Positions 8,571-17,786 of a DNA stretch of 64,000 nucleotides are shown here, piece by piece. This stretch comes from Brevibacterium sp. 239c. Its GTDB lineage: Bacteria > Actinomycetota > Actinomycetes > Actinomycetales > Brevibacteriaceae. The notes under the pieces were generated by a model. That model was not told the origin of the DNA. It ran no database searches and saw only the letters and a program-made list of their open reading frames with translations. A program made the position numbers and the translations under genes. Location: the NCBI RefSeq assembly GCF_900169365.1, contig NZ_FXZH01000015.1, positions 58,422-122,421 of the forward strand. Reading direction: 5' to 3'. Position 1 is the first letter of the stretch. Each line of letters opens with the position of its first letter.

Positions 8571-9545
8571 TCAGGAGTCGATCGGGCGGAACCGCTCGAA
8601 TTCGACGATGCGGGGAACCGGACCCGGACGCACATAGGCGACGAGGACCTCACCGGGTTTGAGATAGGGGTCTTCATGGGGCAGCTTCTCCGCGATGCGC
8701 TGGGGGGCGTGCTTCGCATAGATGTCAAGGATCAGCGGCAGGACCGGCCGGTGGGTGCAGTAGATGACCGGTTTGCCCTTCTCCAGCAGCTTCTCGATGT
8801 ATCGAGCGGTCTTGTCGGGATCCGCGGTGCTCGCCTTCTCACTCAGACACGAGACCTTGCGGATGGACTTCCCGGTCGCCGCGGACAGCGGAGCGAGGGT
8901 GGCCATGCAGCGCTTCCAGGGGCTCGAGATCAGTTTCTTCGCCCCCCACGCCGAGAGCAGCCCGGTCAGCGCCATGGCCTGGCGGGTGCCCAAGGCCAGC
9001 AGTGGACGCACATGCTCGGTCTCGTGCCATTTCGCTCGGGGAAAGGCCTTCCCGTGGCGGACGAGGATCAGCGGCCAGGCGCGCAGAGCGTCGGTCGAAT
9101 CGAACTTCTCCAGCGCGTCGAGCTGGTCGCGATCGGCATAGGAGGTCAGTTTCGTCCGCGCCTCAGCGACGGGAAACCATCTGACTTCGTCGACCTCGCG
9201 TTTGTTCACTGGTGCGAAGGTGTGCTCGCCCTTGATCTGAGCTGACCAGTAGAAGACCTTCTTCAGGTTCTTCCCGCCGACCATGTATTCGGCGGTCGGC
9301 AGGGGCACGCCGAGGCAGATGTCGAGTCCCGTCTCCTCCTTGACCTCGCGGATTGCAGTCTCGGGAAGGGTCTCGCCGGACTCCACCTTGCCCTTGGGCC
9401 ACGACCAGTCGTTGTAGCGGGGACGGTGGATGAGTGCGACCTCGAGCCCTTCGCCGCCCGTGCGCCAGCACAGAGCACCAGCGGCGAGGACATCGGCGGT
9501 GACGCGTGAAGACGCCTGCGCGGAACCGACCGATTTCGGGCTCAC
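8571..9545 (-). CDS. mutT1: Nudix hydrolase with C-terminal histidine phosphatase domain (MutT1-like)
   Basis: A two-domain protein of 324 residues. The N-terminal Nudix domain shows the box [20 protein letters not shown] followed by TG. The C-terminal half is a histidine phosphatase (SixA-like) with [11 protein letters not shown] and a later CTHRP. This is the mycobacterial MutT1 layout, an enzyme that hydrolyses 8-oxo-(d)GTP and diadenosine polyphosphates. The GTG start overlaps the ppk stop by 4 bp (GTGA) behind GAAGAGG. The ppk-mutT1 pair is conserved in mycobacteria. Confidence 0.9.
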   Translation of the reverse strand: MSPKSVGSAQASSRVTADVLAAGALCWRTGGEGLEVALIHRPRYNDWSWPKGKVESGETLPETAIREVKEETGLDICLGVPLPTAEYMVGGKNLKKVFYWSAQIKGEHTFAPVNKREVDEVRWFPVAEARTKLTSYADRDQLDALEKFDSTDALRAWPLILVRHGKAFPRAKWHETEHVRPLLALGTRQAMALTGLLSAWGAKKLISSPWKRCMATLAPLSAATGKSIRKVSCLSEKASTADPDKTARYIEKLLEKGKPVIYCTHRPVLPLILDIYAKHAPQRIAEKLPHEDPYLKPGEVLVAYVRPGPVPRIVEFERFRPIDS

Positions 9546-11686
9546 TCCTCTTCCCCGATCTGTCGACGCTTGCGATGACGGCGGATGAGCTCCGTCTGGT
9601 ATTCGGTGAGACGCTTGCCCTGATCGTCGTGGGTGCTGCGCGTCCACTTGCCGTCCCCGGCAAGGTCGAACGCCGAGGTGGTGTCGGCGAAGGCGAGGTC
9701 GAAGAGTTCGATGACCTCGGCCTTGTGGTTCGGAGCGATGAGCTCGACGAGGGTTTCGACGCGACGGTCGAGGTTGCGGTGCATCATGTCCGCTGACCCG
9801 ATGTAGACGATGGGATCGCCGCCGTTGCCGAAGACGAACGCCCTCGAATGTTCCAGGAATCGGCCCAGTACGGACCGGACGGTGATGTTCTCACTCAATC
9901 CGGGAATTCCGGGACGCAGAGCGCAGATGCCGCGGACGAAGACCTCGACGTGAACTCCTGCTTTGGAGGCCATGTAGAGGGCATCGATGATCGCCTCGTC
10001 GACGATGGAGTTGACCTTGATTCGGATCATGCCAGCACCGCCCGCCTCGGCGATGTCGATCTCCTTGTTGATGAGGTCCATCAGCCCCGAACGGACCCGG
10101 GTGGGGGCGACGAGCAGGCGCGAGTACTCGGCACGAGGCGCATAGCCGGAGAGCTGGTTGAATAGCTTCGTCAGGTCATCGGCGACGTTCTTGTCCTTGG
10201 TCAGCAGCCCGAAGTCCTCGTAACCGCGCGCGGTCTTCGGATGGTAGTTGCCGGTGCCGACGTGGCAATAGCGTGTCAGACCCTCGGCCTCCTGACGCAC
10301 GACCAGGGAAAGCTTCGCGTGAGTCTTGAGTCCGACGATTCCGTAGACGACGTGGACACCGGCGCGTTCGAGCTTGCGCGCCCACGTGATGTTGGCCTCC
10401 TCGTCGAAGCGGGCCTTGATCTCCACGACCGCGAGCACCTGGATGCCTGCCTGCGCAGCGTCGACGAGGGCATCGATGATCGGGGAGTCCCCGGAGGTGC
10501 GGTAGAGGGTCTGTTTGATGGCGAGCACGTTCTTGTCCGCCGCCGCCTGCTCGAGGAAGGCCTGCACGCTCGTCGAGAACGAATCGTAGGGGTGGTGGAG
10601 CAGGATGTCACGGTTGCCCACGGCCGCGAAGACGTCGACCTGATCGCTGGACTCACGCAGCGACAGGTCCTTGTTCATCTGCGGGACCATCTTGCGGAAG
10701 TGCAGGTCATCGCGCGGGACGTCGGCGATATCGGACATTCCGGAGAGGTCGAGCGGGGTGGGCAGGTGGTAGATCTCAGGCTCGTCGATGCCGAGTTCGT
10801 CCTTGAGCATCTCGCGGACCCGGGGGTGGATGTTCTCCGTGATCTCCAAGCGGACGGCTGGTCCGAAGCGACGCCGCAGAAGCTCCTTCTCCAGGGCTTT
10901 GAGGAGGTTCTCCGCATCGTCCTCTTCGACCTCGACGTCCTCATTGCGGGTGACGCGGAAGGTCGAGTGATGGATGATCTCCATGCCCTCGAAGAGCGTG
11001 CCTAGGTGTTCGGCGATGATGTCCTCGAGCGCGACGAAGCGGGCGGGCACATCGCGACCGACGGGACGATCGGAATTGGCTGCGACGTTGAAGAATCGGG
11101 GCAGACGCGGCGGCACCTTGACCCGGGCGAAGAGTTCCTTGCCGGAGTCCTGGTAGCGCAGCAGGACGCCGAGATTGAGCGAGAGTCCAGAGATGTAGGG
11201 GAACGGGTGGGCCGGGTCCACTGCGAGCGGGGTGAGGACGGGGAAGACGTGTCCGGCGAAGAACTCGTCGACGCGGGCGCGTTCATTCTCGGTGAGCTCG
11301 TCCACCTGGACCTTCGTGATCGACTCCGCATCGAGGCGGGGGCCGATGTCGTCCTTGAGCAGGGCCGCGTGGCGGGTCATGAGGTCGTGGGCGCGGATCC
11401 CGATCGCATGCATGACCTGAAGCGGCATCCGGCCGGTGACGCTGGGCACGGCCAGTCCGGTGTTGATGCGGCGTTTGAGACCGGCGACGCGGACCATGAA
11501 GAACTCGTCGAGGTTGGTCGCGAAGATAGAGAGGAATCGGACCCGCTCCAGCAGCGGCATATCAGGGTCGGAGGCGAGGTCGAGGACACGCTCGTTGAAC
11601 GCCAGCCAGCTCAGCTCCCGGTCGAGGAATCGATCCTCTGGCTCCGGCAGACCCAGCTCCGCTCCGGCTGCAGTGATGTCGTACAT
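9542..11686 (-). CDS. ppk: Polyphosphate kinase 1
   Basis: A 714-residue PPK1, which makes polyphosphate from ATP reversibly. The N-terminal domain begins [16 protein letters not shown], the usual PPK1 start. Both catalytic-core histidine regions are present: [10 protein letters not shown] (phospho-His) and [20 protein letters not shown]. The C-terminal part contains [16 protein letters not shown]. It is located 2 bp behind mshD and overlaps mutT1. Phosphate uptake (pst) lies directly downstream on the same strand, so phosphate import and storage are neighbours. Confidence 0.97.
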   Translation of the reverse strand: MYDITAAGAELGLPEPEDRFLDRELSWLAFNERVLDLASDPDMPLLERVRFLSIFATNLDEFFMVRVAGLKRRINTGLAVPSVTGRMPLQVMHAIGIRAHDLMTRHAALLKDDIGPRLDAESITKVQVDELTENERARVDEFFAGHVFPVLTPLAVDPAHPFPYISGLSLNLGVLLRYQDSGKELFARVKVPPRLPRFFNVAANSDRPVGRDVPARFVALEDIIAEHLGTLFEGMEIIHHSTFRVTRNEDVEVEEDDAENLLKALEKELLRRRFGPAVRLEITENIHPRVREMLKDELGIDEPEIYHLPTPLDLSGMSDIADVPRDDLHFRKMVPQMNKDLSLRESSDQVDVFAAVGNRDILLHHPYDSFSTSVQAFLEQAAADKNVLAIKQTLYRTSGDSPIIDALVDAAQAGIQVLAVVEIKARFDEEANITWARKLERAGVHVVYGIVGLKTHAKLSLVVRQEAEGLTRYCHVGTGNYHPKTARGYEDFGLLTKDKNVADDLTKLFNQLSGYAPRAEYSRLLVAPTRVRSGLMDLINKEIDIAEAGGAGMIRIKVNSIVDEAIIDALYMASKAGVHVEVFVRGICALRPGIPGLSENITVRSVLGRFLEHSRAFVFGNGGDPIVYIGSADMMHRNLDRRVETLVELIAPNHKAEVIELFDLAFADTTSAFDLAGDGKWTRSTHDDQGKRLTEYQTELIRRHRKRRQIGEEE

Positions 11687-11688
11687 CG

Positions 11689-12633
11689 TTACTCCTGATT
11701 GCGTTCGGTCGAGGAAGCCGGCGCATAGGACACGTGCGCCACCGCGACATGGAATCCCAGCCGCTCGTACAAGCCTAGCGCCGGTGCATTATCGGACTCG
11801 ACGTAGAGTTCGATCACGTTCGCGCCGGCGGCGACCATCCTGCGCATTCCCTCGATCGTCAGCGCCTTGCCCACGCCCTTGGCATGGATGCTCGGGTCGA
11901 CACCGACCACATAGACCTCGCCGAGGCGGCCCTCATCGTCGAAGTCCGTGAGCTTGGTCTGGTGGAATCCGATGACCCGATCATCGCGGATCGCGAGGAC
12001 CACAGAATCCGGGTCGAAGTCGGATTCCTGGATGATCTCAGCGAAGTCCTCCGGTGTCTGCGAGCCCTGCTCGGGGTGCCAGTCGAAGGCCGCATTGTTG
12101 ACTCGCCGCCAGCCTTCCTCGTCGCCGGGGGCGAAGGAGCGGATGGTGACGCCGTCGGGGGCCGAGGTCTGCGGCAGGTCCTCAAGGCGAAGACCGGTGT
12201 CGGTGCGCATCTGATAGAGCACCCGCTCGCGCCCGAGTCCATGCTTCTTCGCCAGTGCCTGTGCGGCGGGGTGGTCACCGTGCGACCAGCACCAGGAGGT
12301 GGGTTCTTCGTCAAGGATCGTCGACAGCAATACCCCGCCCAGGCCGTGGCCGCGGTGTTCGGGGGCGATGAGGAACTCGGCTGCATGTCGGTCCCCCTGG
12401 AGGGCGCGGATGCCGAAGCCGATGAGAGTCTCATCCTCGTCATAGATCCGCCATACGCTCGAGGCCGTCTGCGCCGAATGTGCTTCGTCCTCGCCGGTGG
12501 CGATGGACAGGAGTCCGCCGGAGATCTCAGCGGACCCATCGGCTGCGCTCACGCGGTCGAGGAAGGCCAGCTCCGCCTCGGCGAGGGGGGCGATCGGGGT
12601 TTCGGTCACGGCTCCGCTGGCTTCGATTCTCAT
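11689..12633 (-). CDS. mshD: Mycothiol synthase (GNAT acetyltransferase)
   Basis: A 314-residue tandem GNAT protein that performs the last step of mycothiol synthesis, acetylating Cys-GlcN-Ins. The first GNAT half has [18 protein letters not shown]; the second and active half has [19 protein letters not shown] and [12 protein letters not shown]. Length and layout fit MshD. It overlaps glnR by 4 bp (ATGA) and precedes ppk by 2 bp. The glnR-mshD pair is also seen in mycobacteria, which supports both names. Confidence 0.92.
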   Translation of the reverse strand: MRIEASGAVTETPIAPLAEAELAFLDRVSAADGSAEISGGLLSIATGEDEAHSAQTASSVWRIYDEDETLIGFGIRALQGDRHAAEFLIAPEHRGHGLGGVLLSTILDEEPTSWCWSHGDHPAAQALAKKHGLGRERVLYQMRTDTGLRLEDLPQTSAPDGVTIRSFAPGDEEGWRRVNNAAFDWHPEQGSQTPEDFAEIIQESDFDPDSVVLAIRDDRVIGFHQTKLTDFDDEGRLGEVYVVGVDPSIHAKGVGKALTIEGMRRMVAAGANVIELYVESDNAPALGLYERLGFHVAVAHVSYAPASSTERNQE

Positions 12634-13562
12634 ACCTTCACGTCCTCCTCGTTCGACTCTGCTTCTGGCTGCTCGTGCTCCGACTCCTGGTCAGCGTCGG
12701 CCTCCTGGCCGGTGTCGGACTTCTGGCCGGTGTCAGACTCTGCCCCATCACCGTGCGCGGCCGCGGAATCGGGGCTGAAGCGATAGCCGACGTAGCGGAC
12801 GGTGTGGATGGCGTTTTCGAAGTCTTTGCCGAGTTTCGCACGCAGGCGGCGGACATGCACATCGACGGTGCGGGTACCGCCGTAGTAGTCATCGCCCCAG
12901 ACCGCGAGCAGGAGCTCGTCGCGGGTGAAGACACGTTCGGGGTGCATTGCGAAGAATTTCAGCAGGGCGAATTCGCGGTAGGTCAGGTCGAGGCTGCGCG
13001 GGCCCAGGTGTGCGGTGAAGGCGGTTTCGTCGATGCGCAGGGCCCCGCTGACGACGATCATGGGTTCGCCCTCGCTCGTCCACGGGCCGCTGGTGTTCCA
13101 CGACGTTCTCTCGGACCGTGATCCGCCGGTTCCCGCTGTCGACGCGGACCCACCGGGCCCGACTTCCCGCGATGTGACACCGTGTGGCACCTGCGCTGCG
13201 TGATGATCACGTGCCAGACGCAGGCGGGCCTCCACCTCGGCGGGGCCGGCAGTGGTGAGGACGATGTCGGACACGTTCCATTTCGCCGAGGCGGTGGCCA
13301 GTCCGCCTTCGCTGAGCACGACGATGATCGGGGCGTCGATACGGGCCCGGGCCACCACCTCGGCGATGGCAGGTGCCAGGGACAGGTCGAAGCAGGCATC
13401 GGCGACGATGACGTCGGCAGTGATCGACTCGGTGTCAGTCCGGCGCAGCTGATCGATGCTGAGGCGTTGAACCTGATGGCCGAGGTACTGCAGAGATTCC
13501 GGGGCCAGGAGGGGGTCGTGCGGGGACGCGGGGCAGATGTGCAGGATTCGCATGTGCTTCAT
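12630..13562 (-). CDS. glnR: GlnR-like orphan OmpR-family response regulator
   Basis: 310 residues. The N-terminal receiver-like domain is divergent: it has VIVADACFDLSLAP where a canonical aspartate pocket is expected, as in the atypical GlnR regulators that work without phosphorylation. A Ser/Gly-rich linker leads to an OmpR winged helix with DLTYREFALLKFFAMHPER, FTRDELLLAVWGDDYY and TVDVHVRRLRAKLG. The C-terminal tail after residue 270 is a long acidic, Gln/Asp-rich repeat. GlnR controls nitrogen assimilation in relatives. A GAGGAGG precedes the start; a second ATG three codons later is possible. Confidence 0.8.
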   Translation of the reverse strand: MKHMRILHICPASPHDPLLAPESLQYLGHQVQRLSIDQLRRTDTESITADVIVADACFDLSLAPAIAEVVARARIDAPIIVVLSEGGLATASAKWNVSDIVLTTAGPAEVEARLRLARDHHAAQVPHGVTSREVGPGGSASTAGTGGSRSERTSWNTSGPWTSEGEPMIVVSGALRIDETAFTAHLGPRSLDLTYREFALLKFFAMHPERVFTRDELLLAVWGDDYYGGTRTVDVHVRRLRAKLGKDFENAIHTVRYVGYRFSPDSAAAHGDGAESDTGQKSDTGQEADADQESEHEQPEAESNEEDVKV

Positions 13563-13671
13563 CCACCTCCTCGGATTCGGCGCGGCCGCTGAAGGTGCGG
13601 CCTGGGGAAAGTATACCGAGGCTGTCGGGCGGAGGGAGCTGGGTCACGGAGGTGAGGGGCTGCGTATCCGT

Positions 13672-14475
13672 TCAGGCGGCTGGCTTGCGCCCTGCCGTGT
13701 AGGTCAGTGAGAAGATGCGTGCACGGAATTCGGGCTCCGTCAGCATGGTGCGGTACCGCTCCATGTCTTCCATACTCAGCCCAGTGGCCAACAGCGGCAC
13801 CTCCGCCTGCCTGCTCAGATTTGATTGATACATCGCCCAGGGACCTCCGCCGCGGGCAAGAGGGACGACATGTTCGGCGACGACATCGCTGAGTCCGGCA
13901 GCGAACATGGCTGCTTCGGTGCGGTCTGCCCACGAGTAGTCGTGCCCGGCGGCCGGTCCGACCTGCCGATACGCAGCGTCGTTATAGTTGCGCCAGACTT
14001 CATGATCGGATTCCTCTGGGGCCACGAGGAGTTCCTCGGCGAGGCCCACATCCGCAAGGACGAGCCAGCCTCCCGGTGCCAGCCCATCGACGAGTGACGC
14101 GAATATCTCTTCTCGCGCGGTCAAGTGAGTCAGGACGATTCGCGCGTGGATGAGGTCGAAGGGGCCGGCAGGGACTCCTTCGCGGATGTCGTGTCGACGC
14201 GGCTCGACTCCGGGAGTCTTCGGCAGGTGTGTCGTGTCGAGGTCGATTGCCAACACCTGACCGTCGGAGTGCTCGGCGATCATCCTGGCCACGGATCCAT
14301 TCCCCGCTCCGATCTCCAGCGACCGTGGAGAGGCCGACAGCGGTAGGGAATTCAGGACCGAACGCGTGTGTGCGTCGAAGAGCGCGGACAGTGAGTTGAG
14401 CTGCTGCGCTCCCAGGTCCGATCCGTTGTCGAAGAGATAGTGGTCGCCGGATGAGGCCGGTTTCATCGTTGTCAT
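13672..14475 (-). CDS. Class I SAM-dependent methyltransferase
   Basis: A 267-residue protein with a Rossmann methyltransferase core: motif I LEIGAGNGSVARMIAE (near residue 60), the acidic loop VLAIDLD, then DLIHARIVLTHL and LAPGGWLVLADVG. Its substrate is unknown. The ATG at 14475 is preceded by GGAGGA at 4 nt; the longer frame from 14496 lacks such a site. It is monocistronic, upstream of glnR in the same direction with about 110 bp between. It resembles small-molecule methyltransferases of the UbiE/Methyltransf_25 kind. Confidence 0.85.
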   Translation of the reverse strand: MTTMKPASSGDHYLFDNGSDLGAQQLNSLSALFDAHTRSVLNSLPLSASPRSLEIGAGNGSVARMIAEHSDGQVLAIDLDTTHLPKTPGVEPRRHDIREGVPAGPFDLIHARIVLTHLTAREEIFASLVDGLAPGGWLVLADVGLAEELLVAPEESDHEVWRNYNDAAYRQVGPAAGHDYSWADRTEAAMFAAGLSDVVAEHVVPLARGGGPWAMYQSNLSRQAEVPLLATGLSMEDMERYRTMLTEPEFRARIFSLTYTAGRKPAA

Positions 14476-14697
14476 GCTGTCCTCCGTTTGGGCCAAGGAG
14501 TTGAACGATTCGGTTGAGCAGTTTCAGTTGTGCAGATTCGGTCAGCGTAGGCGTGGCCGGTGGGCGTGACCAGGCCCGGCCGTGACTCAGGTCGATGCCC
14601 GCGTAGGCGGCCTCTCGCGGGCGCCCCGGGCCTCATGGGGGATCGCCGATACTGGCCCAGATCGCGTCGCCGCGGCCGAGTAAGGCACGATAGTGCT

Positions 14698-15501
14698 GTG
14701 ATCAGATGGATTCGAGTAGCTGTTGCCCTGGTACTGGCCCTGGCCCTCAGTGCCTCCGTGTACTGGGGCTACACCTTGTTTCTGCTGGCGACGGGGCTCA
14801 TCGTCTTCGGCGTCGCCTACGGCTGGCCCCGGCTGACGGACTCTCCGCAGCCCCGTGCGACCTCGATCATGCTGTTCCTCTTCGGTGTGGCCGGACTGCT
14901 CGCGGCATTCCGCGACAGCACCGCACCCTATCTGGACTGGCTTCCAGTTCTGGCGGGCCTCGGACTGCTGTGGACCTTCGTGCAGAACCTCACTCGAGGC
15001 ATGGGTGCCTCGGACGCCGTGGCCAACGTCTCGGCGCAGGTCGCGGGCGTGGTCATCGCCCTGTCCGCGAGTACCTGGGTAGCGGCGATCACCGTACCCG
15101 GTGAGAAAGAGTCGATCGTGGTGGGACTCGTCTCACTCATCGTCGCCGGCTGTATGACAGCTCTGCCCTGGCCGGCGATCTACACATCTCCGCTGGCGAT
15201 TGCGATGTCGACCGCGGTCGCTGGGATCCTCTCCGTCCTCATCTTCACCGGCTCTCTCAGCTGGCCCGTGTCGCTGATCCTCGGCGCGATCATGGGGCTG
15301 CTGGTGGCCGGAGTCGACCGCATGCTCGGGCTCATCGCCCACAGCCAGTACCAGGCCGTGAGCCTTGAAGTCTCGCAGAACATCGAGTTGAAGAAGAACG
15401 TGGAGAAGGCCCGCAGCTTCGCCGTGCAGCTCGCTCTCGGCGCCACCCCCATCGCCCTCGGCGGCGTCGTCGTCTACTCCTTGGAACGCATCGCTCTGTG
15501 A
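14698..15501 (+). CDS. Polytopic membrane protein of unknown function
   Basis: 267 residues from the GTG at 14698. It contains about seven hydrophobic segments (approximate residues 5-30, 48-62, 72-90, 103-130, 140-170, 175-215 and 240-260) and a short amphipathic stretch near 220-238. I do not recognise a family. The longer upstream frame is Arg/Pro-rich and unlikely to be translated. It lies divergently from the methyltransferase and leads a plus-strand group with the small peptide, nitrobindin-like and YgfZ-like genes. Confidence 0.75.
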   Translation: MIRWIRVAVALVLALALSASVYWGYTLFLLATGLIVFGVAYGWPRLTDSPQPRATSIMLFLFGVAGLLAAFRDSTAPYLDWLPVLAGLGLLWTFVQNLTRGMGASDAVANVSAQVAGVVIALSASTWVAAITVPGEKESIVVGLVSLIVAGCMTALPWPAIYTSPLAIAMSTAVAGILSVLIFTGSLSWPVSLILGAIMGLLVAGVDRMLGLIAHSQYQAVSLEVSQNIELKKNVEKARSFAVQLALGATPIALGGVVVYSLERIAL

Positions 15502-15583
15502 CCTCGGGCTGACCTTGAGCGGAAGCCGGGCCGACCTCGGGCTGAGGTCTTGGCCTGGGTGCACACTCCGCTGTCAGGAAATG

Positions 15584-15589
15584 TAGACT
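15584..15589 (+). promoter_or_regulatory. -10 box for a leaderless transcript
   Basis: TAGACT ends 6 nt before the ATG of the 38-residue gene. That places the expected transcription start at the A of the start codon. Confidence 0.45.
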
Positions 15590-15595
15590 GGGAGC

Positions 15596-15712
15596 ATGGA
15601 AAACCTTGTCGCTCTCGAAATCGTCTTCACCAGTCTCGTCGGCATTGCCGCACTCGGCGCCCTGGGCGTCGGAGTCAAGGTTGTCACGGCGCTGTTCAAA
15701 GACAATCGCTGA
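15596..15712 (+). CDS. Small membrane peptide, 38 residues
   Basis: The frame reads MENLVALEIVFTSLVGIAAL, then a second hydrophobic stretch GALGVGVKVVTALF and the basic end KDNR. It is a single membrane-spanning helix with a charged C-terminus. It fits neatly between the membrane protein and the nitrobindin-like gene, ending 5 bp before the next ATG. Third codon positions are G/C-rich as in real genes here. A TAGACT box 6 nt upstream suggests leaderless expression. No function is known to me. Confidence 0.6.
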   Translation: MENLVALEIVFTSLVGIAALGALGVGVKVVTALFKDNR

Positions 15713-15717
15713 ACTCA

Positions 15718-16317
15718 ATGATCGAACTTGATTCCTCGGTTCACCCCGAGCTCGTTCCCCTGTCTTGGCTCATCGGTTCGTGGGAAGGCGTCGGAGTCGT
15801 CGGCTACGCGGACACCCCCGAGAAGCAGTTCGGGCAGCGCGTCGATTTCACCGCCCACCCCGGAACTCCGTTCCTGCAGTACACCGCGCATGCGTGGCTG
15901 CTGAGTGAGGACGGCGAACTGGAGTCGACGCTGACCCTGGAGACAGGGATCTGGCAGCTGGTGCGCCCGCGCGATGCCGGCGACGTGGGCCCCGGAATGC
16001 TCATTCCGACCGAGGACCCGCATTTCACCACGGCCGCTGCCGTGGAGACCCTGCGCACGAACGACGACGGATTCGAGATCGAAGCCGAGATCGTCCACCC
16101 GCACGGAGTGATGGAACTCTACGCAGGCCACGTCAAGGGACCACGCATCGACCTCTCCACCGATGTCGTCGCCCGGACCAAGACTGCGAAGGAATACACG
16201 GCCTCGACCCGCATGTACGGCCTCGTCGGCGGGGAGCTCATGTGGGCCTGGGACATGGCCGCACTGGGTCACGAACTCGCCACGCACTCCTCGGCCCGAC
16301 TGAAGAAGATCGCCTGA
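15718..16317 (+). CDS. Nitrobindin / FABP-like heme protein (DUF1794)
   Basis: A 199-residue beta-barrel protein of the nitrobindin family, found in mycobacteria as Rv0813c-type proteins. Members bind ferric heme and can isomerise peroxynitrite. The family motif GSWEGVGVVGYAD is at residues 18-30, followed by VDFTAHPGTPFLQYTAHAW and IEAEIVHPHGVMELYAG. The start MIELDSS lies 5 bp after the small peptide gene; the longer frame is not supported. It is 1 bp upstream of the YgfZ-like gene, so the two are co-translated. Both may concern Fe-S or heme stress. Confidence 0.85.
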   Translation: MIELDSSVHPELVPLSWLIGSWEGVGVVGYADTPEKQFGQRVDFTAHPGTPFLQYTAHAWLLSEDGELESTLTLETGIWQLVRPRDAGDVGPGMLIPTEDPHFTTAAAVETLRTNDDGFEIEAEIVHPHGVMELYAGHVKGPRIDLSTDVVARTKTAKEYTASTRMYGLVGGELMWAWDMAALGHELATHSSARLKKIA

Positions 16318-16318
16318 C

Positions 16319-17557
16319 ATGATCGACCCCGACTCCGAGAATTCTGCCTCCCAGGTTCCCGACGACGCAGCCAAAGCGTCTGAGGCGGATGCAAACCTGC
16401 CTGAGGCGGAAGCCACACAGGCCTGCCCCTCATCACTGAGCCGTCCGCTGAGTTCCACCGCGGTCGTCGGTGAAGGCGTACTGCAGCACACGCCGCTGCA
16501 CTACGGTTCACCGCTGCGCGAGCAGCGCGCACTATTGGAGAAGGGTGCGATCGTCGACCTGCCTCATCTGCGCATCCTGCGTCTGAGCGGAGCAGATCGC
16601 CTCACCTGGTTGAACTCCATCACCACACAGAAACTCGACACTCTCGCTCCGGGCGTCGGCACAGAGACCCTGGTCCTGGACCCGAACGGTCGCATCGAAG
16701 GCTGGCTGAAGCTCGTCGACGACGGTGAGACTCTGTGGGCGATCAGCGAACTGCGCACCGACGAAACCCTCGAATTCCTGCGCAAGATGGTCTTCATGAT
16801 GCGCGTGACGATCGAGGACGTCAGCGACGAATTCCAATGCCTCGGCGCCATCGTCACTCTGCCGGACAGCCTGCCCGTGACCCAGCTGTGGACCGACCCC
16901 TGGCCGCACATCGGCACAGGCTCGGCATCGTACGCGCAGGTCGATCTCGGCCTCGAGGTGGCAGGGGAGGATCACCCCGGGCTCGAGACCCAGTTCGTCA
17001 TCGGCATCATTGCGCGAACGGACCTGCAGGCCACCTCGGCGAACAATTTCACGATGGCTGGCTACGACGCCTGGGAGGCCCTGCGGATTGCCGCCTGGCG
17101 CCCCGGTGTGAACGAAGTCGATCACAAATCGCTCGTCGGCGAACTCGATCTGCTGCGTACCTCGGTGCACTTGGCCAAGGGCTGCTACCGCGGCCAGGAG
17201 GCCGTGGCGCGCGTGCACAACCTGGGCCAGCCGCCTCGGCGTCTCGTCTTCGTCCATCTCGACGGATCCGGGCACATTCAGCCCGAGGCCGGCACCGAGG
17301 TGCTCGCTGAGGTTCGCGGAGCCGAGCGTTCCGTGGGTCAGCTGACCTCGGTTGCTCTGCATTGGGAGCTGGGTCCGATCGGGCTGGCCGTGATCAAACG
17401 TAACCTGTCCGTCGAGGCGCCGCTGAGCTTCGACCTCGGCGATGATTCGCCCCCCGTGGCCGGCGCCCAGGAGACGATCGTCGCGACCGTGCGTGAACAC
17501 GACATCGACCTGCCGAGTCGCAACAAAGACGTCGACATGCGGAATCAGAAGCGCTGA
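16319..17557 (+). CDS. ygfZ: YgfZ/GcvT-fold folate-binding protein
   Basis: A 412-residue protein of the YgfZ family, folate-dependent helpers for repair or assembly of certain Fe-S enzymes. The conserved motif KGCYRGQEAVARVHNLG is present near residue 288, with the redox-type cysteine in it. The first 50 residues are an acidic, low-complexity extension not usual for the family. The start ATG is 1 bp after the nitrobindin stop. The end of the gene runs into a T-rich stretch (GTTTTTCCC) with a short GCTGAG/CTCAGC hairpin. Confidence 0.87.
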   Translation: MIDPDSENSASQVPDDAAKASEADANLPEAEATQACPSSLSRPLSSTAVVGEGVLQHTPLHYGSPLREQRALLEKGAIVDLPHLRILRLSGADRLTWLNSITTQKLDTLAPGVGTETLVLDPNGRIEGWLKLVDDGETLWAISELRTDETLEFLRKMVFMMRVTIEDVSDEFQCLGAIVTLPDSLPVTQLWTDPWPHIGTGSASYAQVDLGLEVAGEDHPGLETQFVIGIIARTDLQATSANNFTMAGYDAWEALRIAAWRPGVNEVDHKSLVGELDLLRTSVHLAKGCYRGQEAVARVHNLGQPPRRLVFVHLDGSGHIQPEAGTEVLAEVRGAERSVGQLTSVALHWELGPIGLAVIKRNLSVEAPLSFDLGDDSPPVAGAQETIVATVREHDIDLPSRNKDVDMRNQKR

Positions 17558-17749
17558 GTTTTTCCCTCAGCTGAAACCGTGGCCGGGTCCACATGAAATC
17601 GCAGTCGATCCCGCCACGGTGGTCCTCTGCGGCGGTATGAAGCGGTCCGTGAGCGCATTTGGCACGCTTTCTGAGCAGCACTGAGAGCAACGAATTTCGC
17701 ATTGCCTGCTTCTGTGATGGACGTGATCTGTTCAGCCTGCGGACGGTAA

Positions 17750-17779
17750 GTGACAAGTACCGTCGTGAGGCTCTATTGT
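17750..17779 (+). promoter_or_regulatory. gabT promoter, probably leaderless
   Basis: A -35-like GTGACA (17750-17755), 18 bp of spacer and a -10-like TATTGT (17774-17779) lie upstream. The A of the gabT ATG follows after 7 nt, at the expected start point. There is no Shine-Dalgarno. Confidence 0.55.
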
Positions 17780-17786
17780 TCCCGTT

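Noticed and set aside
17558..17786. Gene between ygfZ and gabT
   Set aside because: No start with plausible codon use; only a weak CCGTGGC/GCCACGG pair and the gabT promoter are visible.
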